Shown: positions 1 to 8,910 of the stretch, piece after piece
Numbering within the stretch: position 1 is the stretch's first letter
Layout of the letters: each line of letters opens with the position of its first letter
Assembly (NCBI RefSeq): GCF_050483325.1
Contig: NZ_JBCMYF010000004.1
Coordinates: 1 to 64,000, forward strand
Reading direction: 5' to 3'
DNA length: 64,000 nt
From: Bacillus_P idriensis_A
GTDB taxonomy: Bacteria > Bacillota > Bacilli > Bacillales > Bacillaceae
Position numbers and translations under genes: made by a program
The notes under the pieces: model-generated
What the model saw: only the letters and a program-made list of their open reading frames with translations
Database searches by the model: none
What the model was told of the DNA's origin: nothing

Positions 1-25
1 GTGTAAACCCGAAATCCCTGGTTAG

Positions 26-181
26 CTCCGACAGACAGATAAGGATCCGGCTGAAAAGGCGCTTTTTGCCTTTACAAACGGAGCCGTTCTGGCCGAGGAG
101 TTGGGCGATGGAGCTGGACAACAAGAAAAGCGTAACCGCCCGTTTATTTACAATACCAGAAAAGAAGGAGGGTTAAAATGA
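26..181 (+). pseudogene. Possible 3' remnant of an upstream coding region
   Basis: A reading frame with coding-like composition (many Ala, Glu, Lys and Gly codons) runs from just after a TAG at 23-25 to a TGA at 179-181. That TGA overlaps the ATG of patB as ATGA. The frame continues upstream of the TAG to the window edge, so a single stop interrupts it; a TGG to TAG change would explain this. A second frame (3-176) is also open to the window edge but encodes an unlikely excess of Arg and Trp. No family was recognised. It may be the decayed end of a gene, or chance. Confidence 0.3.
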
Positions 182-1344
182 ATCCTTTTGATCAGACAAC
201 AGACAGATCCAATACTCAATCCGTAAAGTGGGATTACACGGAAGAAATTTTCGGGATTAAGGATGTCCTGCCTATGTGGGTGGCAGATATGGATTTTAAA
301 GCTCCTAATGAAGTAGTTTCGGCTCTCGCAGAGCGGGCATCACATGGTATTTTCGGATATACATCCGCAGGGTTCGGTGCCAAAAAAGCCGTACAGCATT
401 GGATGGAAAAACGCCACAACTGGAGCATCACACAAGAATCGATTGTTTTCAGTTCGGGTGTAGTGACAGCTTTAAGCATGGCCATTCAGTCACTGACAGA
501 TCCCGGAGACAGTGTCCTCATTCAGTCTCCTGTTTATCATCCTTTTTTTGACATGACCGAAAAAAATAACCGGACGATTATTAATAATCAATTAGAACTT
601 GTGCAGGGAAACTATGAGATTGATTTTGCAGACCTTGAAGAAAAGCTATCTGATCCTGCAGTTAAACTTATGCTGCTGTGCAATCCCCACAACCCAGGCG
701 GCAGAGCTTGGACCTCGGATGAATTGAAAAAGCTTGGCGAGTTATGCGCGGCCCATCATGTTATCGTAGTTTCAGATGAAATTCATTCTGATTTAATGCT
801 GTTTGGAAAAAAGCATGTGCCATTTGCCTCCATTTCTAAGGAGCTGGCCGATCTTTCCATCACATGCATGGCTCCAAGCAAAACATTTAATCTTGCAGGC
901 CTGCAATCATCTGCAATTATCATTTCAAACAAGAATCTTCGCACGAAATATGAGGATTTTCAAAAGAGACAGGGTTTTTTCACCCTGAATACATTCGGGA
1001 TCACAGGAATGGAAGCTGCTTATACTTTTGGCGCTCCTTGGCTTGAAGAGTTAACAGCGTACCTGGAAGGCAACGTCAATACAGTCACTTCCTTTATTGA
1101 AGAAAAGCTGCCGGAGTTAAAGGTAATTCAGCCTGATTCCACCTATCTTGTTTGGATTGACTGCAGAAGCCTCTCAAAAACAGATGCGGAATTGAAGGAA
1201 TTATTGCTTAAAAAAGGGAGACTTGCCGTTGAAGAAGGCACAAAATACGGCCCTGGCGGTGAAGGCTTTATCCGCATGAATATTGGCTGTCCCCGTTCAG
1301 TTGTTCTTGATGGGTTAAAACGCCTTGAAAAAGCATTTTCTTGA
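178..1344 (+). CDS. patB: PatB/MalY-type C-S lyase (cystathionine beta-lyase)
   Basis: A 388-aa PLP-dependent fold-type I enzyme, expected to cleave cystathionine or cysteine to a thiol, pyruvate and ammonia in the cytosol. Visible features: the N-terminal DMDF stretch of the MalY/PatB group (about residue 37), NPHNPGG (169-175) and SDEIHSD around the cofactor Asp200. Lys235 in PSKTFNLAG is the probable Schiff-base lysine. Length is normal for the family. The start has an AAGGAGGG ribosome site a few bases upstream. It lies directly upstream of kinB, as in B. subtilis, and is closed by its own hairpin terminator. Specificity between MalY and PatB roles rests on synteny. Confidence 0.93.
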   Translation: MNPFDQTTDRSNTQSVKWDYTEEIFGIKDVLPMWVADMDFKAPNEVVSALAERASHGIFGYTSAGFGAKKAVQHWMEKRHNWSITQESIVFSSGVVTALSMAIQSLTDPGDSVLIQSPVYHPFFDMTEKNNRTIINNQLELVQGNYEIDFADLEEKLSDPAVKLMLLCNPHNPGGRAWTSDELKKLGELCAAHHVIVVSDEIHSDLMLFGKKHVPFASISKELADLSITCMAPSKTFNLAGLQSSAIIISNKNLRTKYEDFQKRQGFFTLNTFGITGMEAAYTFGAPWLEELTAYLEGNVNTVTSFIEEKLPELKVIQPDSTYLVWIDCRSLSKTDAELKELLLKKGRLAVEEGTKYGPGGEGFIRMNIGCPRSVVLDGLKRLEKAFS

Positions 1345-1351
1345 ATCAGCA

Positions 1352-1383
1352 AAAGCCATAACTGGGATTATGGCTTTTTTAAA
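1352..1383 (+). terminator. Rho-independent terminator after patB
   Basis: Arms AAAGCCATAA and TTATGGCTTT enclose a six-base loop and are followed by a T-run. Confidence 0.85.
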
Positions 1384-1514
1384 CTTCCAATCCGGAATAA
1401 CTAAGCGCCTCATTCCGGCAGCACATCCCCTGGGTATAAATTGAAATATATTGAAGTATATTGATTTTTTTAATGGTATAATGTATTCAGAATATTGTAA
1501 AGGTGTCGAATCCA

Positions 1515-2816
1515 TTGACCATGACAATTGAATCGATTAAAGATTTAATTCTCCATATGACATTCATTCTTTTTCCTGTATTTATATATCAAACCGCATG
1601 GCTCAGCAGGCCTTTCAAATCGCCCCCCAGCCGTAACAAAACACTAATTTATTTGCTTTGTGCGCCTTCTGCCGTTTTATGCATGACCTATCCGCTTCAT
1701 ATTATTGACGATTTAAGCTTTGATCTTCATTCCATTCCCATTGTGATCAGTATTTTATATGGAGGGCCGCTTTCCGGTGCTCTGGTCATTCTCACTGTAT
1801 TTGCCTACCGATTTTATACAGGCGGATATTGGCTGATGCTGAGTCTGCTTACCATCCCTTTCTATATTATTCTTCCTTACTATCTGCAAAAAAAATGGTT
1901 TTTCTATAATAAACAGCGCAAAATGATGTTCATTCTGCTGACAGCAACTATTAAAACCGCAGTCACTTATTCTGCGTTATATGTAACTGGAACTTTTGGT
2001 CTGACTCCTATGATTTTCACCAAAAGCAATATGGTTATTTTATCGCTCAGCTGGCTTTTCCTCTTATTTGCATTTTTTCTCGCACAATGCTCCATTGAAT
2101 ACATTCGGGAAAACGCAATGATGCGTTATCAGATTATCAAAAACGAAAAACTCTCTATCATAAGCGAACTTGCTGCAAGTGTTGCTCATGAAGTCAGAAA
2201 TCCATTAACGGTAGTGAGAGGTTTCATTCAATTGATGGGTCAGGAACTGCAGGCGGACGAACATAAAAATAAGGATTACTTCGAATTAGTATTATCAGAG
2301 CTTGATCGGGCTCAGGATATTATTACCGATTATTTAAATTTAGCGAAACAGCAATATTTTGAAAAAGAGAACGTTTCTTTATCCTCTTTGCTGATTGAAG
2401 TCGATCAATTGATGCGTTCCTATGCCAACTACAAAACGGTCACAATCGAAACAAAAATCGATTCCGATTTAGTCGTTTATGGAGATAATCCGAGATTAAA
2501 GCAAGTGTTTATCAACCTATTGAAAAATGCAATTGAGGCTGTCCCTGATTTAGAAGGACAAGTCTTTATAAGAGCCTATTCTTCCCATGAATACATCAGA
2601 ATCAAAATTTCCGACAATGGAAGCGGAATGACGGCAGACCAGCTTGAACGATTAGGGGAACCCTATTTTACATTAAAAGAAAAAGGAACCGGTCTTGGAT
2701 TAACTGTCACCTTCTCCATCATTCATCACCACGGGGGAACGATTCGATATCAGAGCGCAATCGGGGAAGGGACAACTGTCACTGTATCTCTGCCCATTCA
2801 GTCAGATGCTGAATAG
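1515..2816 (+). CDS. kinB: Sporulation sensor histidine kinase KinB
   Basis: A membrane histidine kinase that in B. subtilis phosphorylates Spo0F to start the sporulation phosphorelay. Numbering from the GTG at 1503: residues 1-200 are hydrophobic with about five to six membrane segments (LytS-like 5TM type). ELAASVAHEVRNPLTVVRG carries the phospho-accepting His229. NLLKNAIEA, DNGSGM and GTGLGL form the ATPase domain. The kinase core agrees closely with remembered B. subtilis KinB. The AAAGGTG ribosome site at 1499-1505 overlaps the GTG at 1503, so the TTG at 1515 (spacing 9) is preferred; ATG 1521 is possible. patB, kapB and kapD neighbours support the name. Confidence 0.9.
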   Translation: MTMTIESIKDLILHMTFILFPVFIYQTAWLSRPFKSPPSRNKTLIYLLCAPSAVLCMTYPLHIIDDLSFDLHSIPIVISILYGGPLSGALVILTVFAYRFYTGGYWLMLSLLTIPFYIILPYYLQKKWFFYNKQRKMMFILLTATIKTAVTYSALYVTGTFGLTPMIFTKSNMVILSLSWLFLLFAFFLAQCSIEYIRENAMMRYQIIKNEKLSIISELAASVAHEVRNPLTVVRGFIQLMGQELQADEHKNKDYFELVLSELDRAQDIITDYLNLAKQQYFEKENVSLSSLLIEVDQLMRSYANYKTVTIETKIDSDLVVYGDNPRLKQVFINLLKNAIEAVPDLEGQVFIRAYSSHEYIRIKISDNGSGMTADQLERLGEPYFTLKEKGTGLGLTVTFSIIHHHGGTIRYQSAIGEGTTVTVSLPIQSDAE

Positions 2817-2901
2817 TTAGAATGTTTCTTTCATTTTTATAATAAACTGACTATAGAGACAAGAAGTAAACAGACGAAAAGAACATGAGGAGGGGTTTTT
2901 T

Positions 2902-3231
2902 TTGAAGAACCGATTCATGCTGATTTTTCTGCTTACCTTATGCTTACTGACTGCAGCCTTTTTTATCCCGCAGAAAATGGGGAACGGCGCACAAGCAATC
3001 CAAAATGAAGAAATGCAGCAAGAAGCTTCCCTTGCAATTGACACGATTCTAACACTTCACTTTAATTCCTTTCAGCGCGCTCTTTCCCTGAACGAGCAAG
3101 TGCTGAGCATCAAAGAACAAAAAGGTTCTGATCAGAAATGCTATGAAACGACTGTACAGTTTTATACATTTTTCGGACTGCCTTTCTCGAAAGTAAAAGC
3201 AGATTGTCATCAAATTGCTGAAATAAAGTAA
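2902..3231 (+). CDS. Small secreted or membrane-anchored protein of unknown function
   Basis: A 109-aa protein starting at TTG with a strong GAGGAGGGG ribosome site six to seven bases upstream. Residues 1-22 form a basic then hydrophobic segment that could be an uncleaved anchor or a signal peptide. The rest is hydrophilic, with a helical middle part and two cysteines near the C-terminus (in QKCYETT and KADCHQI) that could pair outside the cell. It sits 85 bases after kinB on the same strand and is followed by a terminator, so it may belong to the kinB transcript. I do not recognise the family. Confidence 0.75.
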   Translation: MKNRFMLIFLLTLCLLTAAFFIPQKMGNGAQAIQNEEMQQEASLAIDTILTLHFNSFQRALSLNEQVLSIKEQKGSDQKCYETTVQFYTFFGLPFSKVKADCHQIAEIK

Positions 3232-3255
3232 AAACGGCCAAGTGAGGCCGTTTTT
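3230..3255. terminator. Bidirectional terminator
   Basis: Arms AAAAACGGCC and GGCCGTTTTT around a six-base loop overlap the stop of the 109-aa gene. They can also end sodC, which arrives from the other strand. Confidence 0.85.
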
Positions 3256-3266
3256 ACCGTTTAGCG

Positions 3267-3836
3267 TTATTTTTCGTCAGCAGGTTTTACTTCCTTCTTA
3301 TCAGGACGTTTTCCTTCTTTTTCTGTAATTTCCCCGCAAGCGATGCGTGTTCCTGATTCTCCAGACGGCTGTGTCATCCCGTCATCCTTCTGTTCAGTAA
3401 TAATCAGCGTTGTTCCCTCTTTCATTAATAAAGAGTTTTTTGCATCTTTTTTTAGCGTAACGGCCGGTGCAGCAATTTCCGCCTCTACCAGTCCATCTTC
3501 ATCTGCAATCAGATTCTGCAGATCACCTGCATGCGATCCTTCTGGATGCAGCAGACCGTGCTGCTTTTCATCAGGATTGAAATGATTGCCTGCACTTTTA
3601 AATTCAGGCGCCTCGCACTTTGCATTTTCATGTATATGAAAACCATGCTCTCCAGGCGGAAGACCCTCTAAAACTATTTCCAGCTTTATGCCTTTTGTCT
3701 GTTCGGAGAGTTTCACCGTCCCAAGTGAATCGCCGCTTGCATTAAACATTTCTACATCTACTTTTGTCGGTGCCTCTTCCATGCACCCGCTTAAGAATGA
3801 AAGGAAAAAGACTGCCGGAACGATACGTTTTTTCAT
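3267..3836 (-). CDS. sodC: Cu/Zn superoxide dismutase-like lipoprotein (SodC family) lacking one copper ligand
   Basis: A 189-aa exported lipoprotein. The signal ends in the lipobox LSGC, followed by the SOD fold. HGFHIHE, GNHFNP, QHG and HAGD keep two copper histidines, the bridging histidine and the zinc ligands. The strand that normally reads VVHE (human His120, the remaining copper ligand) reads IITEQKDD, so the ligand is Thr. B. subtilis SodC (YojM) is known to have lost two other copper ligands. Superoxide dismutase activity is therefore uncertain. Start 3836 is chosen because GGAGGG lies just upstream and gives a normal signal peptide; a longer frame to 3947 has no such support. Confidence 0.88.
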   Translation of the reverse strand: MKKRIVPAVFFLSFLSGCMEEAPTKVDVEMFNASGDSLGTVKLSEQTKGIKLEIVLEGLPPGEHGFHIHENAKCEAPEFKSAGNHFNPDEKQHGLLHPEGSHAGDLQNLIADEDGLVEAEIAAPAVTLKKDAKNSLLMKEGTTLIITEQKDDGMTQPSGESGTRIACGEITEKEGKRPDKKEVKPADEK

Positions 3837-3943
3837 TGTTCCCTCCAGAAATATGTACTTCTTACCATTTTCGGCATACGTCGGGTATTTTATTCTGGAA
3901 AATAAAAATACCAACCCCAAAATTGGAATTGGCTTCAATCCTA

Positions 3944-4144
3944 TCATTTATTTTTATGAGCGGATTTAAGGTTTTGTTCAAACTCCTCCGCTTTCAATTC
4001 TTCTTTTTTCGAGATTTTTTTAATGAGCATAAACGCCCCTACAGCAGCAGCGAAAAAGATGAACATCGTAATTCCAGCTGGAAGGTACTCAGACTTATCT
4101 TCAGGAAAATAGAGAAACAGACCAAATATGAAAGCGTTTAACAA
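3944..4144 (-). CDS. Small membrane protein of unknown function
   Basis: A 66-aa protein with two hydrophobic segments and a charged C-terminal tail rich in Lys and Glu. The AAGGAG ribosome site overlaps the GTG at 4153, so the TTG at 4144 with about seven bases of spacing is the better start. It is 107 bases upstream of sodC on the same strand and may share its transcript. No family recognised. Confidence 0.65.
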   Translation of the reverse strand: MLNAFIFGLFLYFPEDKSEYLPAGITMFIFFAAAVGAFMLIKKISKKEELKAEEFEQNLKSAHKNK

Positions 4145-4363
4145 ATCGATCACTCCTTACCTTTATCCACTTAACTATAACAATTTTTTACCATAAGCTC
4201 CACTCTTGTCACAAAATTGATAGAAAAGCGGAACCGACTGTTTAGCTTAGGCAAGGTCTGCCAGTGAAGACGCTTTTTTCCAATGCATAAATACACTATA
4301 ATTAAAAGAAAGATCAAAAATAAAAATGGGGATTTGCACCAAATAAAAACGGGGGGCATAAAA

Positions 4364-4750
4364 ATGAGAGAAGAACTTTTTATAGGGGAAATCGTTACAG
4401 GCATCTATAAAACAGGGAAATATATCGGAGAAATCACGAATATTCAGCCGGAGCATTATTTAGTAAAAGTAAAAGCCGTTATTAAACATCCGCTTCAAGG
4501 AGACTTGCACATGCCTAAGGAAGCCGAGGTCCCGTTGTTTCATGAACGAAGAGCACTTGCAGAGAATGAGCAAACCAATATTCCTAAAAGCATGGTCCGT
4601 AAATATGAAGGCACCCCCCCATCTTATCAGGAATCTCTGGGCAAAGCAGTTGCCGAACTTGAGAAAGATTTAGCGGAAGATTCAAGACCATGGGCTAAAA
4701 TGTCACTCGAGAAAATCCAGGTGTTAAAAGAAGATTACTTTAAGCAATAG
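4364..4750 (+). CDS. kapB: KapB, lipoprotein-free partner of the KinB pathway
   Basis: A 128-aa soluble protein, the same length as B. subtilis KapB, which is needed for KinB-dependent activation of the sporulation phosphorelay. It opens with a compact beta-rich segment (EIVTGIYKTGKYIGEI) and ends in a charged helical tail. ATG 4364 follows GGGGGG by a normal gap; the frame is open further upstream but without a ribosome site. It lies between kinB and kapD as in B. subtilis, although sodC and a small gene have come between kinB and kapB here. Its biochemical activity is not known. Confidence 0.85.
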   Translation: MREELFIGEIVTGIYKTGKYIGEITNIQPEHYLVKVKAVIKHPLQGDLHMPKEAEVPLFHERRALAENEQTNIPKSMVRKYEGTPPSYQESLGKAVAELEKDLAEDSRPWAKMSLEKIQVLKEDYFKQ

Positions 4751-4797
4751 ACTCTTTTATAAAACATTGCTGCTAAAAGCACATCCAAATGATAATA

Positions 4798-4826
4798 AGC
4801 CAAATCACGGGTAAGGTGATTTGGCT
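4798..4826. terminator. Bidirectional terminator between kapB and kapD
   Basis: Perfect arms AGCCAAATCAC and GTGATTTGGCT around a seven-base loop lie between two convergent genes. Confidence 0.85.
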
Positions 4827-5450
4827 CTATGTTGCAAATTTGTTCATGACTTTTGAAAAATCAATTCGGTCTCCGATTGTCGTCGGCGTTGGTTTTTGAA
4901 GATACCGTTTATCATTTTCGACAAGGTTATAAATATTGCAGGTGGTCAGTGCATCGTCTAATGCGCAATGATGCCTGCCTGTTCCCTTTTTTCCATACTC
5001 TTCAACTGCTTTCCATAAACCTGTCTGATTTCTGTCCCCAAAAAACTTCTTATATTCCATTGATAAATCTCTGAACTTGCCGCTGAAAGGGAAATCAGCG
5101 TTGTTCTTCTGGCAATTTTGCCTGAGCACCTTCATGTCCATATTTCCCCATGTAATGACGGTAGTCTTCGGATAATCTCCAAATTCTTTCAAGATTGCGA
5201 TCAATTCCTGAAAGGAAATACCTGAGTTAACCTGCGCCTGAGAAATGTGCAGAAATGACTTGCAGCGATCTGTTAAAAAGGGAAACTGAACTGGTCTTAC
5301 ATAAGAGGAAAATTGTTTGTGTGCGGTTTGATTGATGACGGAGACGATACCTACTTCGATTATTTCAGGATAAAATCCGCGCGGGTTAGCTTTTCCTTCT
5401 GGCATGGTGAATTCAAAATCAATAAAAATTAATTGATGGTGATCTGCCAT
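4827..5450 (-). CDS. kapD: KapD, DEDD-family 3'-5' exonuclease-like sporulation inhibitor
   Basis: A 207-aa protein with an ERI-1/DEDD exonuclease fold. IDFEFTMPEG near the N-terminus holds the first Asp and Glu, WGNMDMK the next Asp, and HHCALDDA the His and last Asp. In B. subtilis KapD inhibits the KinA route to sporulation. ATG 5450 is chosen because GGAGGG sits about six bases upstream; the longer frame adds only MERRAR. It is convergent to kapB here and shares the hairpin after kapB. Confidence 0.88.
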   Translation of the reverse strand: MADHHQLIFIDFEFTMPEGKANPRGFYPEIIEVGIVSVINQTAHKQFSSYVRPVQFPFLTDRCKSFLHISQAQVNSGISFQELIAILKEFGDYPKTTVITWGNMDMKVLRQNCQKNNADFPFSGKFRDLSMEYKKFFGDRNQTGLWKAVEEYGKKGTGRHHCALDDALTTCNIYNLVENDKRYLQKPTPTTIGDRIDFSKVMNKFAT

Positions 5451-5650
5451 ACGAGCCCTCCTTTCCACTCATTTTATTCATTAAAAAAGAAATTTCCTTT
5501 TTATTACTATTATATCACCAAACTGGAAAATATAGCTTTATTTTTCTAAAAATAATGAATATTGCTCAGTTATTATTTCTAAAAACGAAAGGATTGATTT
5601 ATAATATTAAGGGACACGAAATATATTGCTGGGGTTTTATACTAAAGAAG

Positions 5651-6868
5651 GTGTTTTTTATCTCAATTCAGAAAAGAAATTTTTTAATCATGTGGGCAGC
5701 TAACTTTTTTGTAGCAGCAAGCGCGACCATGATTATGCCCTTTCTGTCTTTATACTTGAGCACATTTGGTGATTTTACCGATGACTATGTGCGCAAATGG
5801 GCCGGCTACGTATTTGGCATCTCTTTTTTAATGGCTTTTCTTGTCTCTCCTCTCTGGGGAAGATTTGGAGATAAGTATGGCTATAAAAAGATTTTGCTCA
5901 TTACAGGGTCCGGCATTGCTACAAGCATTCTTTTAATGGGGTTTGTAAATTCCGTTCATGAATTATTTATACTGCGGCTGCTGATGGGTGCTGTTACTGG
6001 GTTTATACCGACTTCTCTTGCTTTAATTTCAGCACAGACTAAAAAGGAAGTTGCAGGGCAAACGCTTGGCACCCTTCAGATGGGAACGGTATCAGGGGGA
6101 TTATTCGGACCGCTTATTGGAGGTCTTCTCGCTGACGAGTTTGGTTTTACCTACACCTTTTTCATAACAGCAGGCGTTATTTACATATCAGTCCTTCTTG
6201 TTGCTTTTGGCATTAAAGAAGCACCGCTAAGAGGGAAAGAGGAAAAAAAGAAATCATATACAAGGAAACAAGTTCTGCGGCATATTTTTAAATCTCCTCT
6301 GCTCTTAACAATTATGTTCTTAACCCTGCTTGTTCAAATCGGCAACTTCAGTATTCAGCCGCTGCTGGCTCTTTATGTGAGCGAGCTTCATGGTCCTGTC
6401 AATCTGGCCTTTTTCTCTGGGCTTGCTTTTTCCGCAACTGGTGCAGGCAATTTACTGGCATCAAGGAGATGGGGATCTCTTGGCGACCGGATTGGACATG
6501 AAAAAGTGCTGATTGGCCTTTTGATTGCCTCTGTTTTCTGCTTTATCCCGCAGGCGCTTGTCCATACTTTATGGCAGCTGATGATTTTCCGTTTTCTATT
6601 CGGCATGGCAATTGGCGGAATCATCCCTTGCATTACCGCATTTATCCGCCAGACAGCACCTATAGCTATGCAGGGAGAGGTCCTTGGCTACAATGTCAGC
6701 TTTAAGTTTCTTGGGAATGTCATTGGTCCAGTTCTTGGCGGAATGATAGCAGGAAGCTTCGGTATCTCTGCTGTTTTTTATGTAACAGCCGGATTGTTTC
6801 TATGCAGTGCGATTCTATTATGGAAAAGCTTGCGCATTGAACAAAAAGCACTTGCAAAAGCAAGCTGA
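5651..6868 (+). CDS. yuxJ: Major facilitator superfamily efflux transporter (YuxJ-like)
   Basis: A 12-helix MFS drug/H+ antiporter of about 400 residues. WGRFGDKYGYKK in the loop after helix 2 and RRWGSLGDRIG in the second half are the paired motif A copies; LGTLQMGTVSGGLFGP matches motif C of drug antiporters. The start is unclear. No ATG follows the AAGAAGGTG ribosome site (5645-5653); GTG 5651 overlaps it, and ATC 5660 or ATT 5666 would give good spacing. Position between kapD and pbpD matches B. subtilis yuxJ. Substrate unknown. Confidence 0.85.
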   Translation: MFFISIQKRNFLIMWAANFFVAASATMIMPFLSLYLSTFGDFTDDYVRKWAGYVFGISFLMAFLVSPLWGRFGDKYGYKKILLITGSGIATSILLMGFVNSVHELFILRLLMGAVTGFIPTSLALISAQTKKEVAGQTLGTLQMGTVSGGLFGPLIGGLLADEFGFTYTFFITAGVIYISVLLVAFGIKEAPLRGKEEKKKSYTRKQVLRHIFKSPLLLTIMFLTLLVQIGNFSIQPLLALYVSELHGPVNLAFFSGLAFSATGAGNLLASRRWGSLGDRIGHEKVLIGLLIASVFCFIPQALVHTLWQLMIFRFLFGMAIGGIIPCITAFIRQTAPIAMQGEVLGYNVSFKFLGNVIGPVLGGMIAGSFGISAVFYVTAGLFLCSAILLWKSLRIEQKALAKAS

Positions 6869-6870
6869 AG

Positions 6871-6900
6871 AAACGCTCTCCAACAGGAGGGCGTTTTTTT
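6871..6900 (+). terminator. Terminator after yuxJ
   Basis: Arms AACGCTCTCC and GGAGGGCGTT (one wobble) around a four-base loop are followed by seven T. Confidence 0.8.
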
Positions 6901-6979
6901 GCTGCTCCTTACAGGAAATATCTTCTATCTGATCCCAACTGATGGTACTATAAAGTGTACACAATAACCTATAAAGCGA

Positions 6980-8851
6980 GTGACAGCATTGCGTTCAATA
7001 ATTGGCTGGATAAGCCTGATCATCATGGGCCCCGTTCTTATTTATTTATTTTTAATTTCCGGGGATGAAGTAAAAAATGTGAAAGCTGTATCAACGGTGT
7101 TAGACGAAAAGCTCCCTTTAAAAGAATTTCCTCTAACCCAAAATAGTTTTATCGTTGATCAAAACGGCGCCCTCGTTTCTGAAATCATCACAAATCAGGA
7201 AAACCGGACTTATGTGTCTTTTGATAAGATCCCTGAAGCTGTCAAAACTATTTTCATTGTTTCAGAGGATCAGAAATTCTATGAACATATTGGATTTGAT
7301 CCTGCCGGAATGGCGAGAGCGGTCCTGATTAATGCCAAAAGCGAATCGATCGAACAGGGCGGAAGCACCATTACCCAGCAGCTTGCCCGCAATGTCTTTT
7401 TATCCCACGAGAAAACCTATAATCGGAAGCTAAGCGAGCTTCTGTACTCATATCACATAGAGAGAACTTTTTCAAAAGAAGAAATTCTCGAAGGATATTT
7501 AAATGCAGTCTATTTTCATAACGGAGTTTACGGGGTTCAAATGGCAAGCAATTATTACTTCAGCAAGCCAATTGACAAGCTGACGCTGGCACAAATTGCG
7601 TTTATCAGTGCCATCCCGAATAATCCCTCCTTATATGATCCAGTCAAGAATTTTGATCATACAAAGAAAAGGCAGCTTCTGCTGCTTAAAAATCTTTTAG
7701 ACGGTGAATATATCACTTTGGAGCAATATAACTCTGCTTCAGCAGAAAAAATCAGGTTAAATCTGCAGCACCGGACTGACCGCTTTCCTGACTACGTAAC
7801 CTATGTACATGATGAACTAAAACGCCTTATTGCTGAAAATGAAGGTTTCAAAAAAAGAGCATCGGCTGCAGACAAGGAAGGTAAAGCTGCAATTGATGAA
7901 GAACTGAATACCAGGGTGCATGAAGTTGTAAAAAAAGGCGTGATTATTCATACTGCTCTTGATCCAACCATGCAGGCAAACGCGGCTGATGCTTTTAAAA
8001 ATCACTTGAGCGATTCTTCTGTTCAAGGAGCGAGTGTTGTTATTGATCATCATACTCATCAAATAAAAGCCTTATATGGAGGCCGGGATTATCAAAAATT
8101 CAATTTCAACCGTGCTTATCAGGCATACCGGCAGCCGGGTTCGGCAATAAAGCCTTTGCTCGATTATGTTCCGTATATAGATGTGAAAAATGCTTCTGCA
8201 TCATCCGTGATAAGTGCAAAACCTTTTTGTAAAAAAGACTACTGCCCCAAAAACTATGATGAGAAAACATATGGAAATGTGACCCTTGAAACGGCTTTTA
8301 AAAAATCGTACAACACACCTGCAGTCAGAATGCTTGATGAAGTGGGCATTGCAAAAGGATATTCTTATTTAACGCCATTCGGTTTCCAGGCAGTAACGGA
8401 TGCTGATTACGTGCTCCCTTCAGCGATCGGCGGCTTCACAAATGGTTTTTCACCTTTAGAACTTACACAAGCCTATTCTGCTTTTGGAAATGACGGTGTT
8501 TTCTATAAAAGTCATGCCATTGTCCAAATAACAGACTTGCAAGGGAACTCTTTATACCAATGGAAAGAAGAACCTTTAAGAGTGTGGAAAAGCACAACCA
8601 ACAATGAAATGAGGAAGCTTTTATCAGCTGTCACATCAAGCGGGACCGGCACAAAAGCTAATCATTCTGCTGTCTATATAGGAGGGAAAACAGGAACAAC
8701 AAATCACTATAAAGATTTATGGTTTGTCGGTTTAACCGACCGGTATACAGCAGGCGTGTGGATAGGGAAAGACAAATCAGGCAGCATTGAGAATTTATCA
8801 AAATCCGCTCCCCAGCAGCTCATCTGGCGTGATATTACAAAAAACCGATAG
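6980..8851 (+). CDS. pbpD: Class A penicillin-binding protein PBP4
   Basis: A bifunctional peptidoglycan glycosyltransferase/transpeptidase of 623 aa, almost the length of B. subtilis PBP4. One N-terminal membrane anchor (7-27) is followed by a GT51 domain with SEDQKFYEH (catalytic Glu96) and GGSTITQQLARN (128-138). The transpeptidase domain has S388-A-I-K391, S443-Y-N and K570-T-G. GTG 6980 gives the N-terminus MTALRSIIGWI, which fits remembered PbpD. It acts outside the membrane in wall synthesis. The yuxJ and yuxK neighbours match B. subtilis. Confidence 0.95.
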   Translation: MTALRSIIGWISLIIMGPVLIYLFLISGDEVKNVKAVSTVLDEKLPLKEFPLTQNSFIVDQNGALVSEIITNQENRTYVSFDKIPEAVKTIFIVSEDQKFYEHIGFDPAGMARAVLINAKSESIEQGGSTITQQLARNVFLSHEKTYNRKLSELLYSYHIERTFSKEEILEGYLNAVYFHNGVYGVQMASNYYFSKPIDKLTLAQIAFISAIPNNPSLYDPVKNFDHTKKRQLLLLKNLLDGEYITLEQYNSASAEKIRLNLQHRTDRFPDYVTYVHDELKRLIAENEGFKKRASAADKEGKAAIDEELNTRVHEVVKKGVIIHTALDPTMQANAADAFKNHLSDSSVQGASVVIDHHTHQIKALYGGRDYQKFNFNRAYQAYRQPGSAIKPLLDYVPYIDVKNASASSVISAKPFCKKDYCPKNYDEKTYGNVTLETAFKKSYNTPAVRMLDEVGIAKGYSYLTPFGFQAVTDADYVLPSAIGGFTNGFSPLELTQAYSAFGNDGVFYKSHAIVQITDLQGNSLYQWKEEPLRVWKSTTNNEMRKLLSAVTSSGTGTKANHSAVYIGGKTGTTNHYKDLWFVGLTDRYTAGVWIGKDKSGSIENLSKSAPQQLIWRDITKNR

Positions 8852-8910
8852 TTTTAGATTATTTATTCGTGGAAAAGGAAAGATAAAGCATGTAACTTGA
8901 GGGTGATATC

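Noticed and set aside
4283..4363. N-terminal extension of kapB
   Set aside because: The extra 27 codons are Lys-rich and lack a ribosome site; the 128-aa form from 4364 matches KapB length.
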